Assembly: GCF_052078665.1 (NCBI RefSeq)
Contig: NZ_JBQJIK010000029.1
Coordinates: 1-64,000 of the forward strand
Length of the DNA stretch: 64,000 bases
Source of the DNA: Inquilinus sp052078665
GTDB lineage: Bacteria; Pseudomonadota; Alphaproteobacteria; DSM-16000; Inquilinaceae
Reading direction: 5' to 3'
Position 1 is the stretch's first letter, and each line of letters opens with the position of its first letter. Positions 52,870 to 61,764 of this stretch are shown here, piece after piece. A program made the position numbers and the translations under genes. The notes below the pieces were generated by a model. It saw nothing but the letters and a program-made list of their open reading frames with translations. It had not been told where the DNA came from and did no database searches.

Positions 52870-55391
52870 GGACGCTGGGCGCCGCGCTGCTGGCCCTGCT
52901 GCTGGCGCTGACCTATCTGCTGGTCCACGGCGCCACGCCAGACTCGGCGCAGCATGAGCGCACGCTGGACGCGCTGCGCTCGATCGACCTCAACAACGCG
53001 GCGCTGCAGCGCGACGTGCTGCGGTCCCGCACCGGGCTGCTGCGCACCTACGACCCCCTGGTGCAGTCCGTGGCGGCGCTGCGGCAGGCGGCGGCCAGCC
53101 TGAAAACCGCCGGCGACATCGCCGACGGCGACGCGCGCACCGCCATCGACCAGGACGCGGCGCAGCTGATCGCGGGGGTCGACGACCAGGAAGGGCTGGT
53201 CGACGACTTCAAATCCAGCAACGCGCTGCTGCAGAACTCGCTCAGCTTCTTCAACCATACGGCCCGGCAGCTCGACCAGGCGGAGGGTGTGCGGCAGACC
53301 GTCCTGGAGTCGGAGATCGGCAGCCTGGCCAGCGCCATGCTGCTGTTCGCCGCCGACCCCAGAAGCGAGATGGCGGCCGAGCTGTCGGCCGCGCTCGACC
53401 GGCTGCGCAACCTGGCCGTCCCGGCCGCCGCGGCCCCGGGCGTCGACGCCCTGGTCACGCACGGGCACCTGATCCTCGCCACCCTGCCGACCGTCGACGG
53501 TCTGGTCGTCCGCCTGCAGGCCGCGCCGATCGCGGAGCAGGCGCAGACGATCAAGCAGGCCTATTTCTCCGCCTATGGAAGGGCGGCGACGTGGGCCCTG
53601 TATTTCCGCCTCCTGCTCTACGCCGCGGCGGTCGGCCTGGGGACCTATGTCTGCTACCTGTTCCTGCGGCTGCGGGCCAATGCGCGGGCGCTGGAGAAGC
53701 GCCTCGCCCTGGAAAACCTGATCGCCACGATCTCGACCGACTTCATCAACCTGCCCAGGACCAGCCTCGATGACGGCATCGAACAGGGCCTGGCGCGGCT
53801 GGCCGAGCATATGCTGTTCGACCGCGCCCATATCTTCGTCTGGGGGGGCGACACGGCGCCCGGCGACCGCGAGTACGCGTGGTCGCAGGCCCAGGTCCCG
53901 AACACGGCCGACACCGGGCGGATGCTGCTCGATCTCGCGATTGATTGGCCGATCTCGGCCGCGGTCGATGACGGGACGATCCATGTTCCGTCCGTCGTCG
54001 CGCTGCCGGACGGGCCGATCAAGGACCGCCTGGCGCTGCTCGGCCTCCGCTCCTGGCTGTCGATCCCGCTGGGCAAGGCCGGCAGCCGCTCCGGCGTGCT
54101 GATGTTCGAGGGCGTGACGGCCGAGAAGCGCTGGTCGGCGGCCGACGTCACCCTGCTGCGCACCGCGGCCGAAAGCTTCGCCAACGCGATCGAGCGGGAG
54201 CGGGGCGAGGTCCGGCGCGAGGCGCTGGAAACCCAGCTGGCCCAGTCGCAGCGGCTGGAATCGCTCGGCGCCCTGGCCGGCGGCATCGCCCATGAGTTCA
54301 ACAACATCCTGGGCGCCATCCTCGGATACGGCGAGCTGGCGCTGTCGACGCTGACGCGCACCGGTTCGACCCAGCAATATGTGAAGCAGATCATGACCGC
54401 GGGGACGCGGGCGCAGTCGGTGATCGACCAGATCCTGGCCTTCAGCCGCCGCTGCGAACGCCGCTACCGCGCCATCCACCCCGAACCCGTGGTCGCCGAG
54501 GCGCTGGAGTTGCTGCGCGCGTCCCTGCCCCCGTCGATCGCTCTGCATCGGCGATTCGCGGCCGGGGACGCGGCGATCCTCGGCGACGTCACCGAGCTGC
54601 AGCAGATCGTCATGAATCTCTGCACCAACGCCTCGCACGCCATGGCCGGGCACGGCCGGATCGAGATCGGCCTCGACCTGGCCCGCATCCCGTCGGACGC
54701 GGTGCTGTCGCACGGGCCTCTGGGGGCCGGCGACTATGTGCGGCTCAGCGTGACCGATTTCGGCCACGGCATCGACGCGGCCGTGATGAAGCGGATCTTC
54801 GAGCCCTTCTTCACCACCAAGGCGGTGGGCAGCGGCACCGGCCTCGGCCTGCCGACGGTGTACGGCATCGTCACCGGGCAGGGCGGCGCCATGAATGTGG
54901 AGAGCCGGCCCGGCGCCGGCAGCACCTTCGAGGCCTATCTGCCCCTGACCGAGGAACCGGTGGTGGATGAGGAGGAGATCGCCGAGGCATCGGCCTTGTG
55001 GGGGCGCGGCGAGACCATCCTCGTGGTCGATGACGAGACGCCGCTGGTGCTGCTGCTGGAGGAGATGCTGGCCGCCCTGCGCTACGAGCCGGTCGGCTTC
55101 GACAGCAGCGCCGCCGCCCTGGCCGCCTTCCGCGCCGACCCCGACCGCTTCGACCTGGTCCTGACCGACGCGCTGATGCCGGAGGTGACGGGGATCGCGC
55201 TGGCCGCCGAGGTGCATCGCCTCCGTCCCGGCCTGCCGATCCTGCTGATGACCGGCCATTTCGGCGGCCTCGATGCCGCCGAGATCGAGGCGGCCGGGAT
55301 CCTCAAGGTCCTCCGGAAGCCGCTGCGGTCGCGGCTGCTGGCGGAAAGCCTGTCCTCGTGCCTGGCGCCCGCGGACAGCGAGCACGTCTGA
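52866..55391 (+). CDS. VirA-like hybrid sensor histidine kinase
   Basis: An 841 aa inner-membrane kinase. TM helix 1 (about 5-23) and TM helix 2 (about 240-262) flank an all-helical periplasmic domain. Then a GAF domain (about 290-445), H-box GGIAHEFNNILGAILGYGEL (His near 475), N-box MNLCTNASHAMAG, ATPase motifs DFGHGID and GTGLGLPTVYGI, and a C-terminal receiver (720-835) with VVDDE and acceptor Asp in LVLTDALMPEV (near 767). The order periplasmic-GAF-HisKA-HATPase-receiver is that of VirA. Overlaps the peroxidase stop. Likely signals to the OmpR-type regulator at 51143. Confidence 0.9.
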   Translation: MRTLGAALLALLLALTYLLVHGATPDSAQHERTLDALRSIDLNNAALQRDVLRSRTGLLRTYDPLVQSVAALRQAAASLKTAGDIADGDARTAIDQDAAQLIAGVDDQEGLVDDFKSSNALLQNSLSFFNHTARQLDQAEGVRQTVLESEIGSLASAMLLFAADPRSEMAAELSAALDRLRNLAVPAAAAPGVDALVTHGHLILATLPTVDGLVVRLQAAPIAEQAQTIKQAYFSAYGRAATWALYFRLLLYAAAVGLGTYVCYLFLRLRANARALEKRLALENLIATISTDFINLPRTSLDDGIEQGLARLAEHMLFDRAHIFVWGGDTAPGDREYAWSQAQVPNTADTGRMLLDLAIDWPISAAVDDGTIHVPSVVALPDGPIKDRLALLGLRSWLSIPLGKAGSRSGVLMFEGVTAEKRWSAADVTLLRTAAESFANAIERERGEVRREALETQLAQSQRLESLGALAGGIAHEFNNILGAILGYGELALSTLTRTGSTQQYVKQIMTAGTRAQSVIDQILAFSRRCERRYRAIHPEPVVAEALELLRASLPPSIALHRRFAAGDAAILGDVTELQQIVMNLCTNASHAMAGHGRIEIGLDLARIPSDAVLSHGPLGAGDYVRLSVTDFGHGIDAAVMKRIFEPFFTTKAVGSGTGLGLPTVYGIVTGQGGAMNVESRPGAGSTFEAYLPLTEEPVVDEEEIAEASALWGRGETILVVDDETPLVLLLEEMLAALRYEPVGFDSSAAALAAFRADPDRFDLVLTDALMPEVTGIALAAEVHRLRPGLPILLMTGHFGGLDAAEIEAAGILKVLRKPLRSRLLAESLSSCLAPADSEHV

Positions 55392-55395
55392 GGCG

Positions 55396-55420
55396 GCCGG
55401 GCCGGTCGTCCCGGCCCGGC
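55396..55420. terminator. Hairpin between convergent genes
   Basis: GCCGGGCCGG (55396-55405), loop tcgtc, CCGGCCCGGC (55411-55420), directly after the kinase stop and just before the LysR gene stop on the other strand. Confidence 0.65.
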
Positions 55421-55433
55421 ATGATCCGCAGGA

Positions 55434-56477
55434 TCAGGACGCCGACGCGTCGCCCGACCCCATCGCCTGGCTGCCCTGCACCGCCGCCAGCGCCGCGGCC
55501 GCGATCTCGCCGCGCAGCCAGCTGTGGTCCGGGTCGCGATGGCGCCGCTCGTGCCAGATCAGCGCCACCTCGTAGGGCGGCAGCTCCAGCGGCGGCTCGA
55601 CGACCGCGAGCGGCATCATGGCGGCGATGCGGGTGGCGACGCGATGGGGCACGGTCAGCACCAGGTCGGTCTCGGCGATCATCGCCGGCGCCGTCAGCAT
55701 GTTGGGCACCAGCATCGGGTCGCGATCCGGCAGGTTCAGCTTGGCGAGCCCGTCATAGACCTGGCCGAAGCCGTCCTCGGAGCCCGAGGCGATCACGGCA
55801 TGGCGCAGTCTCGAGAAGCTTTCGATGGTCCATTCCTGCGCCAGGGCCGGATGGTCCTGCCGCAGCAGGCAGGCAAAGCGGTCGGAGTACAGGCTGCGCC
55901 GGAAATAGCCGGGCGGGGTGTCGCCGATCTGCCCGACGGCGAGGTCGATCTCGCCCAGCTCGAGCCGCCGCAGCGCGCCGGCCAGCAGCGGATCGGTGAC
56001 GACGTCGAGCAGGGGCGCGCGCTCGCGCAGCCGCGGCAGCAGGCGCGGCAGCAGCACCAGCGCCTGGTGGTCGGGCATCGCCATCGTCGCCTTCGACCGC
56101 CATTCCCCGGGGGCGAAGCTGCGGGTCGTCACCATCTCGCGGATCGCCTCCAGCACCGACGGCAGCGCTGTGGCAAGGCGCTCGCCGCGCGGCGTCGGCG
56201 CCAGGCCGGTCGAGGTGCGGACCAGGATCTCGTCGTTGAACATGCCGCGCAGCCTGGACAGCGCCCGGCTCATCGCCGGCTGGCTCTGGCCGACATGCTG
56301 GGCGGCGTGGGTGACGTTGCGGTGCTCCAGCAGCGCGTCGAGCGCCACCAGAAGATTCAAGTCGACCGAGGCCAGATTCGGCATCGTCCGTTGCGGTGCG
56401 GCCTGGCGGCCGCCGACGATCAGGGCCGGCTGCGGCCGCTCCATCGAGGTCTTCCGGGTGAAAGCGAGTTCGGACAT
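55434..56477 (-). CDS. LysR-family transcriptional regulator (NodD/LinR-like branch)
   Basis: A 347 aa regulator. The winged HTH starts near residue 35 with LASVDLNLLVALDALLEHRN, then VTHAAQHVGQSQPAMSRALS and LVRTSTGLAPTPRGERLA. The effector-binding domain follows, with VLTVPHRVA and ALIWHERRHRDPDHSWLR, which fits the branch including NodD, NahR and LinR. GGGGAGAA precedes ATG 56477; the first 30 residues are an unusual extension, so ATG 56385 or nearby is possible. It is downstream of and separated from the uronate genes by 376 nt; target unknown. Confidence 0.88.
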   Translation of the reverse strand: MSELAFTRKTSMERPQPALIVGGRQAAPQRTMPNLASVDLNLLVALDALLEHRNVTHAAQHVGQSQPAMSRALSRLRGMFNDEILVRTSTGLAPTPRGERLATALPSVLEAIREMVTTRSFAPGEWRSKATMAMPDHQALVLLPRLLPRLRERAPLLDVVTDPLLAGALRRLELGEIDLAVGQIGDTPPGYFRRSLYSDRFACLLRQDHPALAQEWTIESFSRLRHAVIASGSEDGFGQVYDGLAKLNLPDRDPMLVPNMLTAPAMIAETDLVLTVPHRVATRIAAMMPLAVVEPPLELPPYEVALIWHERRHRDPDHSWLRGEIAAAALAAVQGSQAMGSGDASAS

Positions 56478-56853
56478 GGTTCTCCCCTCTCGCAGGAGAG
56501 GCCCGTGGGGATGGGCGCTCCTGTGACGGAACAGACGGGTCGTGGTGATGCCTGTCCGGCAGTGGCCCGCCGGTCGGCTCGTGCTGATGTCGCCGGACCG
56601 GGAGGGCCCCCGATCCGGGCCGGTGGGAACCACCGGCTGCAGGAGCCAAGTGTCGTCAGCCGCGTTAATTGCGGATTTCAGAACCGGCCGAAATCGTTAC
56701 AGATGAAATCCGGCGCCCGCTGCTGTTCCCGCGGGAACAGATGCGTCTCGGATGCGTCCTCAGGGACAGCCTGGCGCCGGTGCCTAAATTGCCCGCGCCG
56801 GGTCCGGCTTGTGAACATCCGTCAGGCACATGGTGGCATCCGGTTTGGGGTCG
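56478..56853. other. Intergenic region upstream of the LysR gene
   Basis: No gene supported. It should contain the LysR promoter and the end of the uronate dehydrogenase transcript. A perfect 18-base palindrome lies at 56723-56740. Confidence 0.5.
56723..56740. promoter_or_regulatory. Perfect palindrome, possible operator
   Basis: CTGTTCCCGCGGGAACAG reads the same on both strands with no spacer. This suits a dimeric regulator better than a terminator hairpin. Which protein binds is unknown. Confidence 0.4.
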
Positions 56854-57753
56854 TCAGCTCCGGTTCCGCCAGACGCGGCGGCGGCGCACGGCCCCGTCGT
56901 GACCCAGCGCGCAGAACCCGGCGCCCTGGAAGTGGTCGGTCACCTCGGGCAGGGGCGAGACCTTGGGCTGGAAGGCCTCCGGCGCGGCGAAGTCGACCGT
57001 GCGGTCCTGCGGCCGGTAGCCCAGCGCGGTCGCCACCGAATTGTCCCACCACGCCGCGTCGGTGGCCGAGACGCCGTAGACGGTGGTGCAGTCGATCTCG
57101 GGATGCTCCAGGCCGATCAGCACCAGCTGGGCCAGGTCGCGCGGGCTGATCCATACCGCCAGGCCGCGGGGGTCGAACGGCCGCTCGCCGGCATTGCCGA
57201 TGCGGATCGCCAGGGTGCGGATGCCGGCCTTCTCGAAATACACCCCGGCCTCCAGCTCGCCCCAGCATTTGCTGAGGCCGTAGAGGCTGTCCGGCCGCAT
57301 CTGGTCCTCGACCCCGACGCTGGCGTCGCGCGGGTAGAAGCCGGTGACATGGTTGCTCGACGCCAGCACCACGCGGCCGATGCCGGCGCGGGCCGCCGCC
57401 TCATAGACATTGTGGGTGCCGAGCACGTTGACCCGCAGCATGTCCTCGGCCGCGCGCTCATTCGGATAGCCGGCGAAATGGACGATGGCGTCGGCGCCCT
57501 CGACCGCCGCGGTCAGCGCCGCCAGGTCGGTGATGTCGATGGAACTCCAGCTCTCATGCTCCGCCAGCGGGCTGGGGTCGACGACATCGAGGATGTGCAC
57601 CGCCGCGATGCGGCCCGTCAGCGCCCGGCGCAGCACCCGGCCGACATTGCCCGAGCCGCCGGTCAGCACGATCGACTTGGCGGAGGTGGCGGCCGCAAGG
57701 GCTTCGGCGCCGGCGGGGCCACTGCCGGGCGGGACGTCTGAAATCAAGATCAC
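56854..57753 (-). CDS. udh: Uronate dehydrogenase-like NAD(P)-dependent SDR
   Basis: A 299 aa extended short-chain dehydrogenase. NAD motif TGGSGNVGR near residue 32, DITDLAAL, HFAGYPNE, catalytic SSNHVTGFYP region, and YGLSKCWGE (Tyr/Lys pair). SSNHV.GFY plus YGLSK is typical of uronate dehydrogenase, which oxidises D-galacturonate or D-glucuronate to the aldarolactone. It carries about 28 extra N-terminal residues. GTG start at 57753 overlaps the gntR stop (GTGA) with AAGGAGT upstream. Context with a GntR regulator and a transporter supports a sugar-acid pathway. Confidence 0.8.
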   Translation of the reverse strand: MILISDVPPGSGPAGAEALAAATSAKSIVLTGGSGNVGRVLRRALTGRIAAVHILDVVDPSPLAEHESWSSIDITDLAALTAAVEGADAIVHFAGYPNERAAEDMLRVNVLGTHNVYEAAARAGIGRVVLASSNHVTGFYPRDASVGVEDQMRPDSLYGLSKCWGELEAGVYFEKAGIRTLAIRIGNAGERPFDPRGLAVWISPRDLAQLVLIGLEHPEIDCTTVYGVSATDAAWWDNSVATALGYRPQDRTVDFAAPEAFQPKVSPLPEVTDHFQGAGFCALGHDGAVRRRRVWRNRS

Positions 57754-58487
57754 ACTCCTTCGAACATCCGCTGCCGGGCATTCAGCACGTGCCGGCGCAT
57801 GGCTTCGGCCGCGGCTCCGGCGTCGCGCCGGCGGATCGCCTGGACGATCGCGACATGCTCGTCCTGCACCGCCCGGATCCGCTCCGGCGTCCGCATCCGG
57901 CTCAGGTGGCGGGTGATGTTCATGCCGACGGCGATGTGCGAGGCCAGCGAGGACTGCACGGCGACGTGATAGGGGTTGCGCGTCGCCCGGGCGACCGCCT
58001 CATGGAAGCGCCGGTCCTCGTCGGCCCCGAGCTCGCCATTGCCGAGGCAGGCTTCCAGGGCTTCGAGCGCGTCCTCGATCTCGCGCAGATCCTCCGCCTC
58101 CCAGCGCTCGGCGGCGAGCGCGGCGGCGACGGCCTCGAGCCCGGCGCGGAACTCGAAGCAGCGCTGCACATCGGCCAGCGAACGGACCTGGGCGAAGCGC
58201 AGCACCGCCAGGTCCGGCTGCCGCCGGACATAGGAGCCGGAGCCCTGGCGCGAGACCACCAGCCCGTCCTGCCGCAGCCGGCCCAGCGCCTCGCGCACCA
58301 CCGGCCGCGACGCGCCGAATCGCACCGACAGTTCCGATTCCGAGGGCAGTCGGCTGTTCACGGCGAAATCGCCATGCGCGATCAGCGACACGATGCCGTC
58401 ATAGACCACCTCGCTCAGCCGGGCCGGCGGCCCGCCGTCCCGCGGCAATAGGCCAGCATCGCCGTCCGTGCCACTCATGCCCGCCAT
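57750..58487 (-). CDS. GntR-family (FadR/FCD) transcriptional regulator
   Basis: A 245 aa regulator. Winged HTH at about 25-95: LPSESELSVRFGASRPVVRE and DGLVVSRQGSGSYV. The FCD effector domain has FHEAVARATRNPY and the later DEHVAIVQAIRRRDAGAA, with metal-binding His positions preserved. Start ATG 58487 (GGCGGGGGG upstream) or ATG 58478. It is first in a two-gene operon with the uronate dehydrogenase and divergent from the transporter genes, so it likely controls both, with a sugar acid as effector. Confidence 0.9.
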   Translation of the reverse strand: MAGMSGTDGDAGLLPRDGGPPARLSEVVYDGIVSLIAHGDFAVNSRLPSESELSVRFGASRPVVREALGRLRQDGLVVSRQGSGSYVRRQPDLAVLRFAQVRSLADVQRCFEFRAGLEAVAAALAAERWEAEDLREIEDALEALEACLGNGELGADEDRRFHEAVARATRNPYHVAVQSSLASHIAVGMNITRHLSRMRTPERIRAVQDEHVAIVQAIRRRDAGAAAEAMRRHVLNARQRMFEGV

Positions 58488-58513
58488 CCCCCCGCCGGCA
58501 AGTTGTCAAGATT

Positions 58514-58529
58514 GATCACGGCTGTGATC
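58514..58529. promoter_or_regulatory. Dyad GATCAC-GGCT-GTGATC, candidate GntR operator
   Basis: A perfect 6-bp inverted repeat with a 4-nt spacer, 27 nt upstream of the gntR start. It lies in the divergent region 58488-58747, which also has an AT-rich tract at 58637-58670 that is the likely promoter of the transporter genes. Confidence 0.45.
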
Positions 58530-58747
58530 CGCCTGGCCTTCGCGCCGAAATGGTCCACCCTCGCCTGGACTCACCGGTCTTTCCGCTGTTTGCGCTGCAG
58601 CAATCCCGGACGACAGAAAACATCCGGAACAAGGCCATTGCGGTTGTGATTTGTCAATATTTGTAATATGACCGGAGCGGCAAAGGAAGCGGGTCGGCAC
58701 GCATGGCGAAGCCGGATCCGACGCAGCACACAGGGGAGGGTCCCAGG

Positions 58748-60700
58748 ATGGACGACAAGCTCAGCGCCTCGCCGCACGTGTTCGCCCGACGCATGGTTCT
58801 GAAGGGTCTCGCCGGGGTGGCGGCGCTGCCGCTGGCCGTGCGCCTCGCCCATGCCCAGGCCGCCAAGGGCGAGGCCCCGGATCTGGCGCAGCTGGCGAAG
58901 GACGGCAAGCTGCCGCCGCTGGCCGAGCGGCTGCCGGCCAACCCGCTGGTGGTGCAGCCGCTGACCAGGGTCGGCACCTATGGCGGCACGCTGCATCGCG
59001 GCCTGCGCGGCTCGTCCGACCACAACGGCATCCTGCGCATGGTCGGCAACCAGGGCCTGGTGCGCTGGAACCTCGAATTCACCAAGGCCCTGCCCAACCT
59101 GGCGGAGAGCTGGGACATCAACGCCGACGCCACCGAGTTCGTGTTCCATCTGCGCAAGGGCACGAAATGGTCGGACGGCCAGCCCTTCACCGCGGACGAC
59201 ATCGTCTTCTCGATCGAGGACTGCGCCAAGAACTCCGAGCTCTACGGCTCCGTCCCGTCGCAGCTCGCCATCACCGGCAAGCCGGTCGTCGTCAGCAAGG
59301 TCGACGACGCCACGGTCAAGTTCACCTTCGCCGCGCCCTACGCCACCTATCTGGAGACGCTGGCGACCCCGCTGGGCCAGCACCCGACGCTGTTCGCCAA
59401 GCACTACGCCAGCCAGTTCCATCCCAAGTACAACGACAAGGTCGGCGAGCTGGTGACGCAGGCCAAGCTGTCGAAGTGGACCGATCTGTTCCGGGCCAAA
59501 AACGGCGACATCGAGATCCCGCAGCGCTGGGGCAATGCGGAGAAGCCGACCCTCGACCCCTGGGTGATCGCCGAGCCCTATGTCGGCGGCGCCACCCGCG
59601 TGGTGATGAAGCGCAACCCCTATTTCTGGCAGGTCGACACCGAGGGCAACCAGCTGCCCTATGTCGACGAGCTCTATTTCGGCATCTCGCAGGACGTCGA
59701 ATCGCTGCTGCTCGACGCCATCTCCGGCAAGCTCGACATCCAGGAGCGGCACGTCAGCGCGCTCCAGAACAAGCCGACGCTGTCGCAGAACCGGGAGAAG
59801 GGCGGCTACCGCCTGATCGAGCTCGAACCCTCGGCGGCGCAGGCCTGCCAGATCTACCTGAACATCTGCCACAAGGACCCGAAGCTGCGGGCCTTCTTCA
59901 GCCAGAAGGAGGTGCGCCAGGCGCTGTCCCTCGGCATCGACCGGCAGGAGATCATCGAGCTGGTCTATTTCGGCCAGACCGAGCCCTACCAGACCGGGCC
60001 GCGGCCGAGCCATCCCTGGTACCATGAGAAGCTCGGCCGGCAGTTCACCGAGTTCGCTCCGGACCAGTCGGCCGCCATCCTGGACAAGGCCGGCTACAAG
60101 GCCGGCGGCGACGGCCTCCGCCTGCATCCCGACGGCAGCAAGATCTTCTTCGCCATCGACGTCATCCCGACCCTCAATCCCGACCTGGTCGACGTGCTCG
60201 AGCTGGTGAAGCGGCACTGGGCGGCGATCGGCATCGACATCAAGGTCAACACCATCGAGCGCGCGCTGTACTACACCCGCGGCGACAGCAACGACCACGA
60301 CGCCGCGGTGTGGCCGGGCTCGGGCGGGCTCGACCCGATGTTCGACCCGCGCGACTTCTTCGCCCAGCACCCGCAGGGCTCGCGCTACGCCATCCCTTGG
60401 ACGCTGTGGTACGTTTCGAACGGCCAGTCGGGCGAGGAGCCGCCGGAGAGCCAGAAGCAGCGCATGAAGCTGTTCGACGAGGCGCGCGGCACCGCCGATC
60501 TCGACAAGCGCGGCGCGATCATGAAGCAGCTGTTCGACCTGACCGCCGAGGCGTTCGAGACGGTCGGCGTCTGCCTCGCCGCCAACACCTTCGGCGTGGT
60601 CAAGACCAACCTGATCAACGCGCCGGAGAAGGAGCCGGATTCCTGGACCTGGCCGAATCCCGGCCCGGCCATGCCGCAGCAGTTCTTCTTCTCGAGCTGA
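58748..60700 (+). CDS. Family-5 ABC transporter substrate-binding protein
   Basis: A 650 aa periplasmic solute-binding protein (SBP_bac_5). The N-terminus has a Tat-like signal (ARRMVLKG, then GVAALPLAVRLAHAQA). Family signatures: NLAESWDINADATEFVFHLR, KGTKWSDGQPFTADDIVFS, RNPYFWQVDTEGNQLPYVDE and VRQALSLGIDRQEII. Longer than the usual 500-550 residues, as in the group of binding proteins whose ligands are often sugars or opine-like compounds. Start: ATG 58748 after GGGAGGG; an ATG at 58703 would place the signal peptide 45 nt too deep. It heads the transporter operon beside the uronate genes. Confidence 0.9.
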   Translation: MDDKLSASPHVFARRMVLKGLAGVAALPLAVRLAHAQAAKGEAPDLAQLAKDGKLPPLAERLPANPLVVQPLTRVGTYGGTLHRGLRGSSDHNGILRMVGNQGLVRWNLEFTKALPNLAESWDINADATEFVFHLRKGTKWSDGQPFTADDIVFSIEDCAKNSELYGSVPSQLAITGKPVVVSKVDDATVKFTFAAPYATYLETLATPLGQHPTLFAKHYASQFHPKYNDKVGELVTQAKLSKWTDLFRAKNGDIEIPQRWGNAEKPTLDPWVIAEPYVGGATRVVMKRNPYFWQVDTEGNQLPYVDELYFGISQDVESLLLDAISGKLDIQERHVSALQNKPTLSQNREKGGYRLIELEPSAAQACQIYLNICHKDPKLRAFFSQKEVRQALSLGIDRQEIIELVYFGQTEPYQTGPRPSHPWYHEKLGRQFTEFAPDQSAAILDKAGYKAGGDGLRLHPDGSKIFFAIDVIPTLNPDLVDVLELVKRHWAAIGIDIKVNTIERALYYTRGDSNDHDAAVWPGSGGLDPMFDPRDFFAQHPQGSRYAIPWTLWYVSNGQSGEEPPESQKQRMKLFDEARGTADLDKRGAIMKQLFDLTAEAFETVGVCLAANTFGVVKTNLINAPEKEPDSWTWPNPGPAMPQQFFFSS

Positions 60701-60762
60701 CGCGTCAGCCCGGGAAGCCGGCTTCCTCCGTCGCTCAGCGTTCGTTCCGAGGAGAGACCCGG

Positions 60763-61749
60763 ATGCTCCGCTTCATCGCCAAGCGTCTGCTGTGGATGGT
60801 GCCCGCTCTGTTCGCGGTCAGCTTCCTGGCCTTCGTCCTGATCCAGCTGCCGCCCGGCGACTTCGTGACCAGCTATGTCGCGACGCTCGCCGCCTCGAAC
60901 GAGATCGTCGACCAGAACGCGGCGGCGGCGCTGCGCGAGCGTTTCGGCCTGAACGACCCGATGCTGTGGCAGTACGCGAAGTGGATCGGCGGCATCATCA
61001 CCCGCGGCGATTTCGGCCTGTCCTTCGAATGGCAGCAGCCGGTCAGCGACCTGATCTGGGAACGCATGGCGCTGACCCTGGTGCTGACCCTCGCCACCCT
61101 GATCGCGACCTGGGCGATCGCGCTGCCGATCGGGGTCTATTCCGCGGTGCGCAAATACTCGATCGGCGACAGCATCGTCACGATCATCACCTTCGCCGGG
61201 CTGGCCATCCCGTCCTTCCTGCTGGCGCTGGTGCTGATGTATGTCGCCGCCATCGAGTTCGGGCAGGACGTCAGCGGCCTGTTCTCGCCGGCATACGAGA
61301 ACGCGCCCTGGAGCATCGCCAAGACCATCGACCTGCTGCAGCACCTGTGGATCCCGGTCCTGATCCTGGCCGTCTCGGGCACGGCCAGCCTGATCCGGGT
61401 GATGCGGGCGAACATGCTGGACGAGATCCATAAACCCTACGTCACCACGGCGCGCGCCAAGGGCCTGTCCGAGTTCCGCCTGCTGATGAAATACCCGGTG
61501 CGGGTCGCCCTCAACCCGTTCATCTCCACCCTGGCCTGGCTGCTGCCGAACCTGGTCTCCGGCTCGATCGTGGTGGCGATCGTGCTGAACCTGCCGACGG
61601 CGGCGCCGCTCTTGCTGCAGTCGCTGATGGCGCAGGACATGTATCTGGCCGGCGCCTTCGTGCTGCTGATCTGCGCCCTGACGCTGATCGGGGCGCTGAT
61701 CAGTGACATCCTGCTGGCGCTGGTCGACCCGCGCATCCGCCTCGAATAG
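60763..61749 (+). CDS. ABC transporter permease (DppB type)
   Basis: A 328 aa inner-membrane permease with about six TM helices. N-terminus FIAKRLLWMVPALFAVSFLAF and LPPGDF are typical of DppB/OppB. The coupling motif is TTARAKGLSEFRLLMKYPVR. GGAGAG precedes ATG 60763. Partner of the second permease 15 nt downstream. Confidence 0.92.
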   Translation: MLRFIAKRLLWMVPALFAVSFLAFVLIQLPPGDFVTSYVATLAASNEIVDQNAAAALRERFGLNDPMLWQYAKWIGGIITRGDFGLSFEWQQPVSDLIWERMALTLVLTLATLIATWAIALPIGVYSAVRKYSIGDSIVTIITFAGLAIPSFLLALVLMYVAAIEFGQDVSGLFSPAYENAPWSIAKTIDLLQHLWIPVLILAVSGTASLIRVMRANMLDEIHKPYVTTARAKGLSEFRLLMKYPVRVALNPFISTLAWLLPNLVSGSIVVAIVLNLPTAAPLLLQSLMAQDMYLAGAFVLLICALTLIGALISDILLALVDPRIRLE

Positions 61750-61764
61750 CCGGGAGGGGCCTGC

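Noticed and set aside
52866..55391. VirA-like kinase taken as a sign of a Ti/Ri-type plasmid
   Set aside because: No vir operon, T-DNA border or T4SS gene in the window. The domain order is shared by many chromosomal kinases.
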